This document shows positions 23,660 through 32,512 of a stretch of DNA of 64,000 nt, in pieces. Source of the stretch: an uncultured Blautia sp. (GTDB lineage Bacteria > Bacillota > Clostridia > Lachnospirales > Lachnospiraceae); contig CALBGI010000055.1 of NCBI GenBank assembly GCA_937893675.1, positions 15,120 through 79,119 of the forward strand. Reading direction: 5' to 3'. Under the pieces are notes generated by a model, which saw only the letters and a list, made by a program, of their open reading frames with translations, had not been told where the DNA came from and searched no databases. Position numbers and translations under genes: made by a program. How positions within the stretch are numbered: the stretch's first letter is position 1; each line of letters starts with the position of its first letter.

Positions 23660-26456
23660 GAAGGAAGGGGAATTTCGGGAAAATACAAGAGCCTGTTTTG
23701 CAGATTCCTTTGTTGTGGAAAACGTGGAAGAAGAGATTACCCTGGAAATCTGTGCAGTGACAAAATACATGGTGTATATCAACGGAAGCTATGTGGGAAG
23801 AGGACCAATTCGCGGGGAAAAAGGAAGTTTTACTTACGATTCCTATTCCATATTGCCCCTTTGCAGAATGGGAGAAAATACCATTGCGGTCCGGGTGTGG
23901 AATTATGGCTGGTCCACTTACCAGAGCATCAGCGATACCCCCGGGGTGGATTTCACGGCTGCACAGGGCGGGCATATCCTTGCAGAGTCGGGAGAGACCA
24001 CGAGATGCAGGGAAGATCTGGGCCATATGCGGTATGCGCCGAAACGAAATGTGAATCTTGGATTTTCGGACTATTATGACGGAAGAAAAGGAAATCTGAA
24101 GTGGATTGCAGACAGCAGAGAAGCCGGGGACTGGGGATATGGAAAAGTTCTGCCAAGGAAAGGGGAGCAGACAGAGAAAAAAAGCCGTCCCATTCGGATG
24201 CTTCATTCCACAGAAGTGTATCCAAAAAAGGTGGAGTGCATCCAGGATGTGAAGAGAGGCTGCCAGCAGCTGACTTTGAACACCAGACGCGCGTTTTTCG
24301 GCGACCGGCGCGATGCCAATGAGACGATTTTCTCAGGATTTCTGGGCGGCTGCTTTACTGCAGAAAAGGACATGGAGGGAATGATTTCTTTCCCCAACCG
24401 TACCTGGAATGGGATCATCGGAACCTTCCGCCTGGGCGGGAAGGTGTATCCGGTGGACAATGCGCATCGGGACATCCCGGTACAGATACCGGCGGGCCAG
24501 CAGTTTTTCCTGATGCAGATTTCCGGAAAATTTGACGACCTGTATTGCCATATAGAACTGCGGTTCCCTGAAAAACTGAAGACCGGAGGATTTTTTACAG
24601 TCGGACCGACGCAGAGAATTTGCCAGAAGCTTGACGGGGTTTCCCGCATCTACGGTGGCCTGGATGAATTCAATGAAATGGAAAGCTATACAAAAAAGCA
24701 TCGTCGGATATTTGAGGCGCAGAGTCTGGAAGAACTGCAGAAATTGACGGACGAGATTGTGTTTCTGGATGAGAAGGATATTTTTGAAGATATGTATCTT
24801 CTTTCCCTGGCGCGGACAGAGGAGGTTGTCCAGGAGTATGCCGTAACGACAGAGGACTGCGGAATTCTCTGGAAAAATCAGAGCTGTACGGCAATCGGCC
24901 TGCCTCAGGCAGGAGATTACCGGAGGATTCTCGTGGATTTTGGAAACATTTGCGTAGGGCAGCTTTCCTTCACTTTGAAGGCAGCCGAGGGGACAACGAT
25001 TGATATTTACGGATTTGAAAATTATTACCGCAGAGAAATTGATTTTACCATTGGTCTGAATAATGGGATCCGGTACGTGACTTCGGAAGGCTGGCAGACC
25101 TATGAATGTATGGTGCGTACCGGAATGCGCTACGCGCTGATCACCGTGCGTAATGCCAAAAAGCCGGTGCTGATACGGGATTTCCATATGCGTCATGAGA
25201 CCTATGCCCTTTCTTCCATGGGACAGTTTGAGTCCAGCGATACGCTTTTGAACCGTATTTTTGAAATGTGCCGGGATACAAACCGGTTCTGTACCGAGGA
25301 CTGTTTTACTGATTCTCCAACCTATGAGCAGGCATTCTGGACCGGAGATGCCCAGCTGAGCTCGCTGATCAACGGATGGCTGTTCGGTGACTATGAATAC
25401 GCGGTTCATGTGCAGAAGCTGGCTGTTACGGCGCAGAACAATACCATGATGATGAATGCGCTGACGCCGACAGACTGGGACACCTCCATTCCCATGTGGA
25501 TGATGAACTGGGTGCTGTCTGTTTTTGAGACAGAGGAGCTTTCCGGCTCCCGGGAGCACATAGAAACGCTGTACCCCTATATATATCGGGTGCTGGAATT
25601 TTACAGACAGTTTATCACAGAGGACGGAGGCTTTCTCATCAATGCGTGGAATATGATCGACTGGGCTGCAATGGATATCGGCAACCACGGAGTTGTCACG
25701 GCGCATCAGGCGCAGCTCGCCTATTGTTACCGCATCGTCGGAAAATATTGTGAAGAAACCGGAAGAACAGCAGAGGGAAAGAAATTCCTGGAAGCAGACG
25801 AAGCTCTTCTGGCATATATAGACCGGTTTATGTGGGACAAGGACAGACGCATGTATCTGGACGGATGGTCACCGGAAAAGGGGAACTCCTCCACGGTCAG
25901 CATTCAGACCCATATAATGCTGTATCTCTATGACGGGATTATGGGGGAAGACAAAAAAGAGCTGGTGAAACAGTATCTTTTGAATCCGCCGGCGGAATTT
26001 CTGAAGGTGGGGTCGCCGTTTATGCTGTATTATCTCTATCAGGCATATGGGAAGGCAGGAAAAAGAGACCTTATTTTTCCGGATATCAAAAAGCGCTGGG
26101 GAGAAATGCTGAAGTACGATTCTACCACCTGCTGGGAGGTTTTTCCGGGATTTTATGAAAATGGAAGAACCAGGAGCTACTGTCATTCCTGGTCTGCCTC
26201 TCCGGCCTTTTTTATGCTGCGGTATTTGTCGGGAATCCGCATCCTGGAGGAGGGCTTCCGAAAGATCACCTTTGAAACCTGTCCGATTGAATTGCAGTGG
26301 TGCAGAAGCAGCATCCCTACGCCTTACGGCATGATCAGCATAGACTGGTATAAGGAAAACGGCGTTTATGATGTGCGGATGGAGGTGCCGGAGCAAATAG
26401 AATTTGTTCCCTGCAAAGAAGAGAAGGTACGGATCCAGATAAAATATTTAAAATGA
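23634..26456 (+). CDS. GH78 family alpha-L-rhamnosidase-like protein
   Basis: The 940-residue protein starts GKWIWM and has N-terminal beta-sandwich domains (~1-350) and a central (alpha/alpha)6 barrel. A six-hairpin segment holds DCFTDSPTYEQAFWTGDAQL, equivalent to the catalytic D-x-P-x-x-E/W-x-G-D block of GH78. A C-terminal beta domain includes TPYGMISIDWYKENGVYDV. The reaction would be removal of terminal alpha-L-rhamnose or a related sugar. No signal peptide is present, so it acts on imported oligosaccharides. The ATG at 23634 lies inside the UroD-like gene and has a GGCGGGGA site. The sugar specificity is uncertain because the family is broad. Confidence 0.82.
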   Translation: MGKWIWMHEKEGEFRENTRACFADSFVVENVEEEITLEICAVTKYMVYINGSYVGRGPIRGEKGSFTYDSYSILPLCRMGENTIAVRVWNYGWSTYQSISDTPGVDFTAAQGGHILAESGETTRCREDLGHMRYAPKRNVNLGFSDYYDGRKGNLKWIADSREAGDWGYGKVLPRKGEQTEKKSRPIRMLHSTEVYPKKVECIQDVKRGCQQLTLNTRRAFFGDRRDANETIFSGFLGGCFTAEKDMEGMISFPNRTWNGIIGTFRLGGKVYPVDNAHRDIPVQIPAGQQFFLMQISGKFDDLYCHIELRFPEKLKTGGFFTVGPTQRICQKLDGVSRIYGGLDEFNEMESYTKKHRRIFEAQSLEELQKLTDEIVFLDEKDIFEDMYLLSLARTEEVVQEYAVTTEDCGILWKNQSCTAIGLPQAGDYRRILVDFGNICVGQLSFTLKAAEGTTIDIYGFENYYRREIDFTIGLNNGIRYVTSEGWQTYECMVRTGMRYALITVRNAKKPVLIRDFHMRHETYALSSMGQFESSDTLLNRIFEMCRDTNRFCTEDCFTDSPTYEQAFWTGDAQLSSLINGWLFGDYEYAVHVQKLAVTAQNNTMMMNALTPTDWDTSIPMWMMNWVLSVFETEELSGSREHIETLYPYIYRVLEFYRQFITEDGGFLINAWNMIDWAAMDIGNHGVVTAHQAQLAYCYRIVGKYCEETGRTAEGKKFLEADEALLAYIDRFMWDKDRRMYLDGWSPEKGNSSTVSIQTHIMLYLYDGIMGEDKKELVKQYLLNPPAEFLKVGSPFMLYYLYQAYGKAGKRDLIFPDIKKRWGEMLKYDSTTCWEVFPGFYENGRTRSYCHSWSASPAFFMLRYLSGIRILEEGFRKITFETCPIELQWCRSSIPTPYGMISIDWYKENGVYDVRMEVPEQIEFVPCKEEKVRIQIKYLK

Positions 26457-26466
26457 CGGGGGAAGA

Positions 26467-29400
26467 ATGCTTATGGAATTTTGGGAGGAGCAGATCCGGG
26501 AAATTCTGCGTCAGCTAAAAATACTGTGCTGTTCAAAATGCGAGCCGGTTTCCGACTGGGATATCCGCTGTGAGGAACGCTCCGTCGGAGAAGACGAGCT
26601 GAATACGCCTGGGGTTGTGTGGTATGAAAGCCGGCTTGTACTTCCGCAGGTACAGGAAGGACAGAGCCTGGAATTTCATCTGGACACCGGTGTGAAAGGC
26701 GAGTGGGAGGAAGAAAATCCTCAGTTTGAGTTTTATGTAAATGGAGAAATCTGTCAGGGGATTGACCGGAATCACCGGAATGTCCTTTTGGAACAGGAAA
26801 AATGGAAAAACAGAGAAATTACGATCTCTCTGAGAGGCTACGAAAAACCTCTGAAGCTTCAGGAGGAATTCCGTTCATACGTGAGGGTTTTGGAGAAACG
26901 GGTAGAGCAGTATTATTATGATATCTATGTGCCCTTTGAGGTGATGTGCCTTCTGGAAAAGGAGGATACGACATACACGATCCTTTTGGAGTGCCTGCAG
27001 GAATCCGTGAAAAGGCTTGATCTGCGCAAGCCCTATTCCAATGCCTTTTATGAGAGCATTGGGAAGGCGGATCTATATATTCAGAAGGAATTGTACGAGA
27101 AATACGGCGGTCATTACACGGAAGAGGTGTTCTGTGTGGGACACACGCACATTGATGTGGCCTGGCTCTGGACGCTGGGGGTTACCCGTAGAAAAAGCGT
27201 GCGCAGCTTTTCCACGGTTCTGAATCTGATGAAACAGTATCCGGAATACACGTTCATGTCCAGCCAGCCGCAGCTGTATCAGTTTGTCAAGGAGGAAGCG
27301 CCAAAGCTGTACGAGCAGATCCGCGCAAGAGTGGCGGAGGGACGCTGGGAGCCGGAGGGTGGAATGTTTGTGGAAGCAGACTGCAATCTTACAGGCGGGG
27401 AGGCTCTTGTTCGCCAGTTTCTTGCGGGAATCCGGTTTTTCCGGGAAGAATTCGGAAAAGATTGTGAAATTTTATGGCTTCCGGATGTATTTGGATATTC
27501 TGCTGCACTTCCGCAGATCATGAAGGAATGCAATATCCGGTATTTTATGACCACAAAGATCAACTGGAATGACACGAACAAGCTGCCCTATGATACATTT
27601 TATTGGAAGGGAATTGACGGGACAAAAGTTCTGACGCATTTTGTGCCAACCAGAGATTATTCCTCCGCCAGCAGAAAGCCGGTGACCAACCGGGAGCATA
27701 CGACTTCTTTCAGCACGAATTATAATGGAGACATTCTGCCAAGCCAGATCAAAGGCGGCTGGCAGAGATATCAGCAGAAAAATCTCAACCGCCAGGTGCT
27801 CAACTCCTTTGGGTATGGGGATGGCGGCGGCGGCCCGACAAAAGAGATGCTGGAAATCCAGCGAAGACTGGAAAAGGCGATACCGGGCTGTCCAAAGACC
27901 AAAATGGCGACGGCAGGACAGTTTTTCCACCGGCTGGAGGAGGAAGCGAAGGGGAAAAAAATTCCCGTATGGAGCGGGGAGCTTTATCTGGAATATCACC
28001 GCGCAACCTATACCTCCATGGCGAAAAACAAAAGACTGAACCGCTACAGTGAATTTTTGCTCCAAAATCTGGAAATGCTGGGAATTTACAGCGGAGAGTA
28101 TCCTGCAGAAGTTTTGAAGCAGGCATGGGAGGTGGTGCTTCGCAACCAGTTCCATGATATTTTGCCGGGTTCTTCCATTGAAGAAGTATACCGCGATTCC
28201 TGGATCGAGTATGGGAAGATGCTTCCGGAAGTGGAGAAGGCAATGGAGGCAGCTTTTGGGAAGGTGGCGGAAAGATATCAGATCCCAAAAGGAAGTCTTG
28301 TAATTTACAATTTTAACGGAACAGAGGAAAGCGGTCTTGTTGCCCTTGGGGAAGAGCAGTGGAATCAGCTGCTGCCGGCGGTGAAGCAGGGGGTAAGCCA
28401 GCTGTGTGACGACGGGGCGGTGCGGATTGCCGTTTCCGGCATTCCGGCAAAAGGGTTTGTGAACATCACAGAACGCAATTCAGACGAAACGGTGGAAAAC
28501 ATGGTGCAGTTTTCAGAGGAATGTGTGGAAAACTCTTTTTACCGGCTGAAACTGAACAAGCAGGGGCAGTTTGCCTCCTTTTATGATAAGCGTGTGAACC
28601 GCGAGATTTTGAAAGAGGGAATGTGCGGAAATGTGCTGATGACCTTTGAGGATAAGCCCTTTCAGTTTGACAACTGGAATCTGGAGCATTATTACACCGA
28701 AAAGTTCTGGGAAGTGACGGAGCTGACCCAAAAAGAGATTACGGAGACAGGGCCTTTGCGTTACAGCATAAGGCTTACCTATCAATATCTGGATTCGGTT
28801 ATCGTGGAAACCCTCCGTTTCTATCCGGACAGCAGCAGAATCGATCTGGACTTTGCTATTGACTGGAAGGAAGACCAGCTGTTCCTGAAATTGCTGTTCC
28901 CGTTGGAGCTGAACACCAATGAGGCTTCTTTTGACATCCAGTATGGAAATGTGACGCGAAGCACAGCCAGAAATACCTCCTGGGACTGCGCACGTTTTGA
29001 AGTGTGCTGCCAGAAGTGGATGGATGTGTCGGAGGAGGGATATGGGGTAAGTTTCCTGAACGACTGCAAATATGGCGTCAGCGTGGAGGAAAACGTGGTT
29101 GGGATTTCTCTCATCAAGTGCGGAACCTATCCGAATCCCAAAGCAGACAGAGGACGTCATGTATTTTCTATTGCCATGTATCCGCATCTTTGGCGCTGGC
29201 AGGAGGCAGATACGGTGCGGGAGGCCTACCGGTTCAACAATCCGCTGCGCGGTGTTGTAAGCGCTGCGGAGACCAGCGGAGAAAAGCCGGAAGTTCTTCC
29301 CGTGATCCAGACAGATGCCTCCAATGTGATCGTGGAGACCGTGAAGCGGGCAGAAGACGGCGGAAGCCTGATCCTGCGTTTGTATGAATGCAAGAATCGC

Positions 29401-29556
29401 TATACGAATGTATCCTGCAAGCTGCATCCAAAGATCCAAAAAGCCTGGGAGTGCAATATGCTGGAAGAGGATAAGGAGGAGCTGCCTGTAAAGGAAAATG
29501 GGTTCCGGTTTGTGATGAAGCCCTATGAGATTAAAACGCTGCGGCTTTACGTGTAA
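26467..29556 (+). CDS. GH38 alpha-mannosidase
   Basis: A 1029-residue cytoplasmic glycosidase. The GH38 catalytic domain carries the zinc-site motif FCVGHTHIDVAWLW (H226, D230), a second metal segment EADCNLTGGEALVRQ, and the nucleophile D340 in ILWLPDVFGYS. A middle three-helix domain (FHDILPGSSIEEVY) and C-terminal beta-sandwich domains follow. It cleaves alpha-linked mannose from oligosaccharides. As the last gene of the operon it follows the GH78-like enzyme by 10 nt, which suggests a mannose- and possibly rhamnose-containing substrate. It is followed by a strong terminator. Confidence 0.95.
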   Translation: MLMEFWEEQIREILRQLKILCCSKCEPVSDWDIRCEERSVGEDELNTPGVVWYESRLVLPQVQEGQSLEFHLDTGVKGEWEEENPQFEFYVNGEICQGIDRNHRNVLLEQEKWKNREITISLRGYEKPLKLQEEFRSYVRVLEKRVEQYYYDIYVPFEVMCLLEKEDTTYTILLECLQESVKRLDLRKPYSNAFYESIGKADLYIQKELYEKYGGHYTEEVFCVGHTHIDVAWLWTLGVTRRKSVRSFSTVLNLMKQYPEYTFMSSQPQLYQFVKEEAPKLYEQIRARVAEGRWEPEGGMFVEADCNLTGGEALVRQFLAGIRFFREEFGKDCEILWLPDVFGYSAALPQIMKECNIRYFMTTKINWNDTNKLPYDTFYWKGIDGTKVLTHFVPTRDYSSASRKPVTNREHTTSFSTNYNGDILPSQIKGGWQRYQQKNLNRQVLNSFGYGDGGGGPTKEMLEIQRRLEKAIPGCPKTKMATAGQFFHRLEEEAKGKKIPVWSGELYLEYHRATYTSMAKNKRLNRYSEFLLQNLEMLGIYSGEYPAEVLKQAWEVVLRNQFHDILPGSSIEEVYRDSWIEYGKMLPEVEKAMEAAFGKVAERYQIPKGSLVIYNFNGTEESGLVALGEEQWNQLLPAVKQGVSQLCDDGAVRIAVSGIPAKGFVNITERNSDETVENMVQFSEECVENSFYRLKLNKQGQFASFYDKRVNREILKEGMCGNVLMTFEDKPFQFDNWNLEHYYTEKFWEVTELTQKEITETGPLRYSIRLTYQYLDSVIVETLRFYPDSSRIDLDFAIDWKEDQLFLKLLFPLELNTNEASFDIQYGNVTRSTARNTSWDCARFEVCCQKWMDVSEEGYGVSFLNDCKYGVSVEENVVGISLIKCGTYPNPKADRGRHVFSIAMYPHLWRWQEADTVREAYRFNNPLRGVVSAAETSGEKPEVLPVIQTDASNVIVETVKRAEDGGSLILRLYECKNRYTNVSCKLHPKIQKAWECNMLEEDKEELPVKENGFRFVMKPYEIKTLRLYV

Positions 29557-29570
29557 GGCGTGCCTGATGA

Positions 29571-29615
29571 AAAAACCTCTCTGATACGTTACTTCAATGT
29601 ATCAGAGAGGTTTTT
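29571..29615. terminator. Strong bidirectional terminator
   Basis: AAAAACCTCTCTGATAC pairs perfectly with GTATCAGAGAGGTTTTT (17 bp, 11-nt loop). It separates the glycan operon from the converging DUF2871 gene, whose stop is at 29621. Confidence 0.9.
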
Positions 29616-29620
29616 GCTGT

Positions 29621-30043
29621 CTAGTGTTTTGAAACAACGCTGCGTTTTATCTGCACCAACAATAAGACAAGGCTGACACCCAGCAGAATGTGACCAATTC
29701 CGGCAATCCCGGAGATTGCTGCATTCATACCGGAAGAAAGCGCAACATCCAGAACCTGGGAGATGCCCCGTACCAAAAACATCACAGCGGTCAGGTTCAG
29801 ACCAATATGATAAAAAATCAGCGCGCGGGCTGCGGCTGCACCGGTAAAGGAAAAATTCTTTTCCAGCAAAAGCAGCAGCAGGAAGAAGACCATGCCCAGC
29901 ATGAAGTAATGGGTATGTACCACGCCCAGTGCGGTTTTGCCGGAAAAACCGTTGAATTTGGTAAACTCCCGGTAAAATACGCCTCCGATCATGGCGAGGA
30001 TTGCATACAATAATGAGGTATTGATATAACGTTTCAGATACAT
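29621..30043 (-). CDS. DUF2871 membrane protein
   Basis: A 140-residue protein with four membrane segments, beginning MYLKRYINTSLLYAILAMIG and containing VFYREFTKFNGF and GVVHTHYFMLGM, which I recognise as DUF2871. The function is unknown. A His-x-His in TM2 could bind a metal or haem, but that is speculation. It lies 53 nt downstream of the TetR gene on the same strand, so it is probably the regulated output of that repressor. Confidence 0.82.
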   Translation of the reverse strand: MYLKRYINTSLLYAILAMIGGVFYREFTKFNGFSGKTALGVVHTHYFMLGMVFFLLLLLLEKNFSFTGAAAARALIFYHIGLNLTAVMFLVRGISQVLDVALSSGMNAAISGIAGIGHILLGVSLVLLLVQIKRSVVSKH

Positions 30044-30096
30044 TGTGTTACTTACACTCCTTTCTCATGGCGAAATAGCCAATAAATGCGGAAATT

Positions 30097-30654
30097 TTAA
30101 TAAAGAGTCCTGCGGACGATTTCCAGCACAGAATCAGGAGCAAAATCCTGCCGGAGAAAAGCGGACAGCATTAAAGAGAACAATACATCTGCAAATTTCT
30201 CGGCTGTGAAGGCTTCTGTGAAGGCATCCGGGCGGACCCTGGCATCCTTTTTTAAAACGGAAGTCAGGCCGGTTAAAATATGCTGCCAGGTCTGCTGCAT
30301 TTGCTGCTTGCCTTCCGATTTATCTTCCTGCATAAAACCCAGAGAGTGAAGGGTAAAAAAAGCAGGATATTGTTTGCAGCCGTATTCCATCCGTCCATAC
30401 ATCCAGACAATGCAGGCCAGTGTATCCTGAAATACCGCCTCATCCTTTGGACGATGGAATATTTCACACCAGATACTCTCCACAGTAGCGGCCATCAATG
30501 CGGCTTTGGAATCAAAATAATTATAGATGGAACCCACAGACACGTCGCAGGCTGCCGCAACAGAGCGGATGCTGACGGCAGACCAGCCCTGCTGCTGGAT
30601 CAGTTTCCTGCTGGTCTGCAGGATTTCTTCCTTTGATGTTACGATAGTATTCAT
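30097..30654 (-). CDS. TetR family transcriptional regulator
   Basis: A 185-residue repressor. The N-terminal HTH reads TSRKLIQQQGWSAVSIRSVA with the recognition helix VSVGSIYNYFDSKAALM, followed by an all-helical ligand domain. Upstream on the minus strand is a near-consensus promoter overlapped by a TGAAC-GAT-GTTCA inverted repeat, so it should repress itself and the downstream DUF2871 gene. The ligand is unknown. Confidence 0.9.
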   Translation of the reverse strand: MNTIVTSKEEILQTSRKLIQQQGWSAVSIRSVAAACDVSVGSIYNYFDSKAALMAATVESIWCEIFHRPKDEAVFQDTLACIVWMYGRMEYGCKQYPAFFTLHSLGFMQEDKSEGKQQMQQTWQHILTGLTSVLKKDARVRPDAFTEAFTAEKFADVLFSLMLSAFLRQDFAPDSVLEIVRRTLY

Positions 30655-30674
30655 TGCATCTCATCACCCCAAAT

Positions 30675-30715
30675 TGAACGATGTTCATTTTAAGCGAAGA
30701 AGCTCAAATTGTCAA
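30675..30715 (-). promoter_or_regulatory. tetR promoter with overlapping operator
   Basis: On the minus strand TTGACA (30715-30710), a 17-nt spacer and TAAAAT (30692-30687) form the promoter. TGAAC-GAT-GTTCA (30675-30687) begins at the last base of the -10 box and covers the start site, a typical autorepression arrangement. Confidence 0.75.
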
Positions 30716-30743
30716 TAATTATTTGGTGATTGCGTGTAATTCA

Positions 30744-30772
30744 TTGACAAAGTTTTCTTTACGAATTATAAT
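30744..30772 (+). promoter_or_regulatory. Perfect consensus promoter before the polyamine leader
   Basis: TTGACA, exactly 17 nt, TATAAT. This is the only fully consensus sigma-A promoter I found in the window. It points towards the arginine decarboxylase gene. Such a strong promoter normally needs downstream control, which fits the terminator at 30969. Confidence 0.85.
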
Positions 30773-30778
30773 AAGCTC

Positions 30779-31002
30779 AGTGAGTAAAACGGAGTATGTT
30801 TTGCAAAGCGAATTATTGATTGAGTTAGAAACTCAAATTTTATAAGTTGATTACTTTATAATCAGTGCGTAAGCATGTCATCTTGTGAAACGGTCAATAA
30901 GAGTAGCTGGTATTTTACAGATTGTACTCTGAACATATTCCCTGAAAAGAGTGATTATTAACGACGTTAAAAAAGCAAGTGGATGTTTCCGCTTGCTTTT
31001 TT
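30779..31002 (+). ncRNA. Putative structured leader or small RNA upstream of the polyamine operon
   Basis: Between the perfect promoter and the operon lies a ~190-nt AT-rich leader ending in an intrinsic terminator. Visible elements are a 7-bp hairpin TTGAGTT/AACTCAA (30820-30836), a long-range pair AGAGTA/TACTCT (starting near 30900), and a palindrome TTAACG-A-CGTTAA (30958-30970) that overlaps the terminator stem and could compete with it. A 28-codon ATG frame runs 30875-30961, ending just before the terminator, but it has no clear ribosome site. I match it to no known riboswitch. The alternative is a free small RNA with the operon using another promoter. The 30655-31048 gap holds nothing else except the tetR control region. 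Confidence 0.5.
30969..31002 (+). terminator. Intrinsic terminator or attenuator before the arginine decarboxylase
   Basis: AAAAAAGCAAGTGG pairs with CCGCTTGCTTTTTT across a 6-nt loop, with one G-U pair, and ends in TTTTTT. The decarboxylase start follows 46 nt later, so the operon is either attenuated here or driven by an unseen promoter. Confidence 0.8.
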
Positions 31003-31048
31003 GTGTAACAGGAAATATATATTTTTGGATTTGGCGGAGGAAGAGACA

Positions 31049-32497
31049 GTGAATCTGGAAGAACAGAAGTCCGCTCCGGTGTATGAGGCACTGGAGCGTT
31101 TTCGGAAAAAACGGGTCGTGCCATTTGACGTGCCCGGACATAAAAGAGGCAGAGGAAACCCGGAGCTGGTGAATCTTCTGGGAGAAAAATGCGTGGGTCT
31201 GGATGTGAATTCCATGAAGCCTTTGGACAATCTGGGGCATCCGGTATCCGTGATCCGCAGGGCGGAGGAGCTGACGGCAGAAGCCTTCGGGGCCGCCCAT
31301 GCTTTTCTCATGGTGAACGGAACCACCAGCTCCGTGCAGAGCATGATCCTGTCGGTGTGTAAGGCCGGAGACAAAATTATTCTTCCCAGAAACGTGCACA
31401 AGAGCGTGATCAATGCGCTGGTGCTCTGCGGGGCAGTTCCGGTGTATGTGGAAGCAAAGGTAAACCATCAGATCGGCATCGTCATGGGCGTGGCTGTGGA
31501 GGAAATGCGCCGTGCCATGGATGAGCACCCGGATGCGGTGGCGGTCTTTGTGAACAATCCTACCTATTATGGCATCTGCTCCGATATCAGAGAGATCGCC
31601 AGGCTTGCCCATGAGCGCGGCATGAAGGTGCTGGCGGACGAAGCCCACGGGACGCATCTCTATTTCGGAGACGACCTTCCGGTTTCGGGAATCGCCGCGG
31701 GCGCGGACATGGCGGCAGTTTCCATGCACAAATCCGGCGGAAGCCTGACACAGAGTTCTATCCTTCTGTGCGGGGAAAATATGGATGCGGAATATGTGCG
31801 CCAGATCATCAATCTGACTCAGACCACCAGCGCGTCCTATCTTCTGTTGTCCAGCCTTGACATTTCCAGAAGAAACCTGGCCTTAAGAGGACGGGAGTCC
31901 TTTGCCAAGGTGACCAAAATGGCGGAATATGCCAGAGGCGAGATCAATGCGATCGGCGGATATTACGCCTACGGAAAAGAACTGATTGACGGAAAGCATG
32001 TGTTTGACTATGATGTGACGAAGCTTTCCGTGTATACCCAGGGGATCGGCCTGACGGGGATTGAGGTGTACGATCTTCTGCGGGATGAATATGACATTCA
32101 GATTGAATTCGGAGATATCGGAAATATTCTGGCCTATATCTCCATTGGAGACCGGATCCAGGATATTGAACGTCTGGTGGGGGCGCTGGAGGATATCCGG
32201 CATACCTATCAGAAAGAATCCGGCACCCTTTACTGCGGAGATTTTATCAAGCCGGAATGCGTGATGACGCCGCAGAAGGCTTTTTATGCAGAAAAGAAGC
32301 AGCTGCCGCTGCAAGATACCGCCGGCGGCATCTGTGCCGAAATGGTGATGTGCTATCCTCCGGGAATCCCGATCCTGACACCGGGAGAGCGGATCACAGA
32401 GGAGATCATCGAGTATATTTCCTACGCAAAGGAAAAGGGCTGTTCGCTTCAGGGGACTAAGGACCCGGAGGTGGAATATTTGAGCGTCATAGTTTGA
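31049..32497 (+). CDS. speA: Orn/Lys/Arg decarboxylase, probably biosynthetic arginine decarboxylase
   Basis: A PLP enzyme of fold type I in the Bacillus SpeA group, 482 residues from a GTG at 31049. That start follows a GGAGG site at normal spacing; an earlier ATG at 30983 lies in the terminator loop and is rejected. Visible motifs are PFDVPGHKRGRGNPEL near the N-terminus, the cofactor segment DEAHGTHL (D197), and the Schiff-base lysine K228 in AVSMHKSGGSLTQ. The two agmatine-using genes in the operon argue for arginine, giving agmatine, rather than lysine or ornithine. Confidence 0.9.
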   Translation: MNLEEQKSAPVYEALERFRKKRVVPFDVPGHKRGRGNPELVNLLGEKCVGLDVNSMKPLDNLGHPVSVIRRAEELTAEAFGAAHAFLMVNGTTSSVQSMILSVCKAGDKIILPRNVHKSVINALVLCGAVPVYVEAKVNHQIGIVMGVAVEEMRRAMDEHPDAVAVFVNNPTYYGICSDIREIARLAHERGMKVLADEAHGTHLYFGDDLPVSGIAAGADMAAVSMHKSGGSLTQSSILLCGENMDAEYVRQIINLTQTTSASYLLLSSLDISRRNLALRGRESFAKVTKMAEYARGEINAIGGYYAYGKELIDGKHVFDYDVTKLSVYTQGIGLTGIEVYDLLRDEYDIQIEFGDIGNILAYISIGDRIQDIERLVGALEDIRHTYQKESGTLYCGDFIKPECVMTPQKAFYAEKKQLPLQDTAGGICAEMVMCYPPGIPILTPGERITEEIIEYISYAKEKGCSLQGTKDPEVEYLSVIV

Positions 32498-32512
32498 GGG
32501 AGGTGAAGGCAG

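Noticed and set aside
30983..31048. ATG start of the arginine decarboxylase at 30983
   Set aside because: That ATG is in the loop of an intrinsic terminator and adds an unrelated hydrophobic stretch. GTG 31049 has a good ribosome site.
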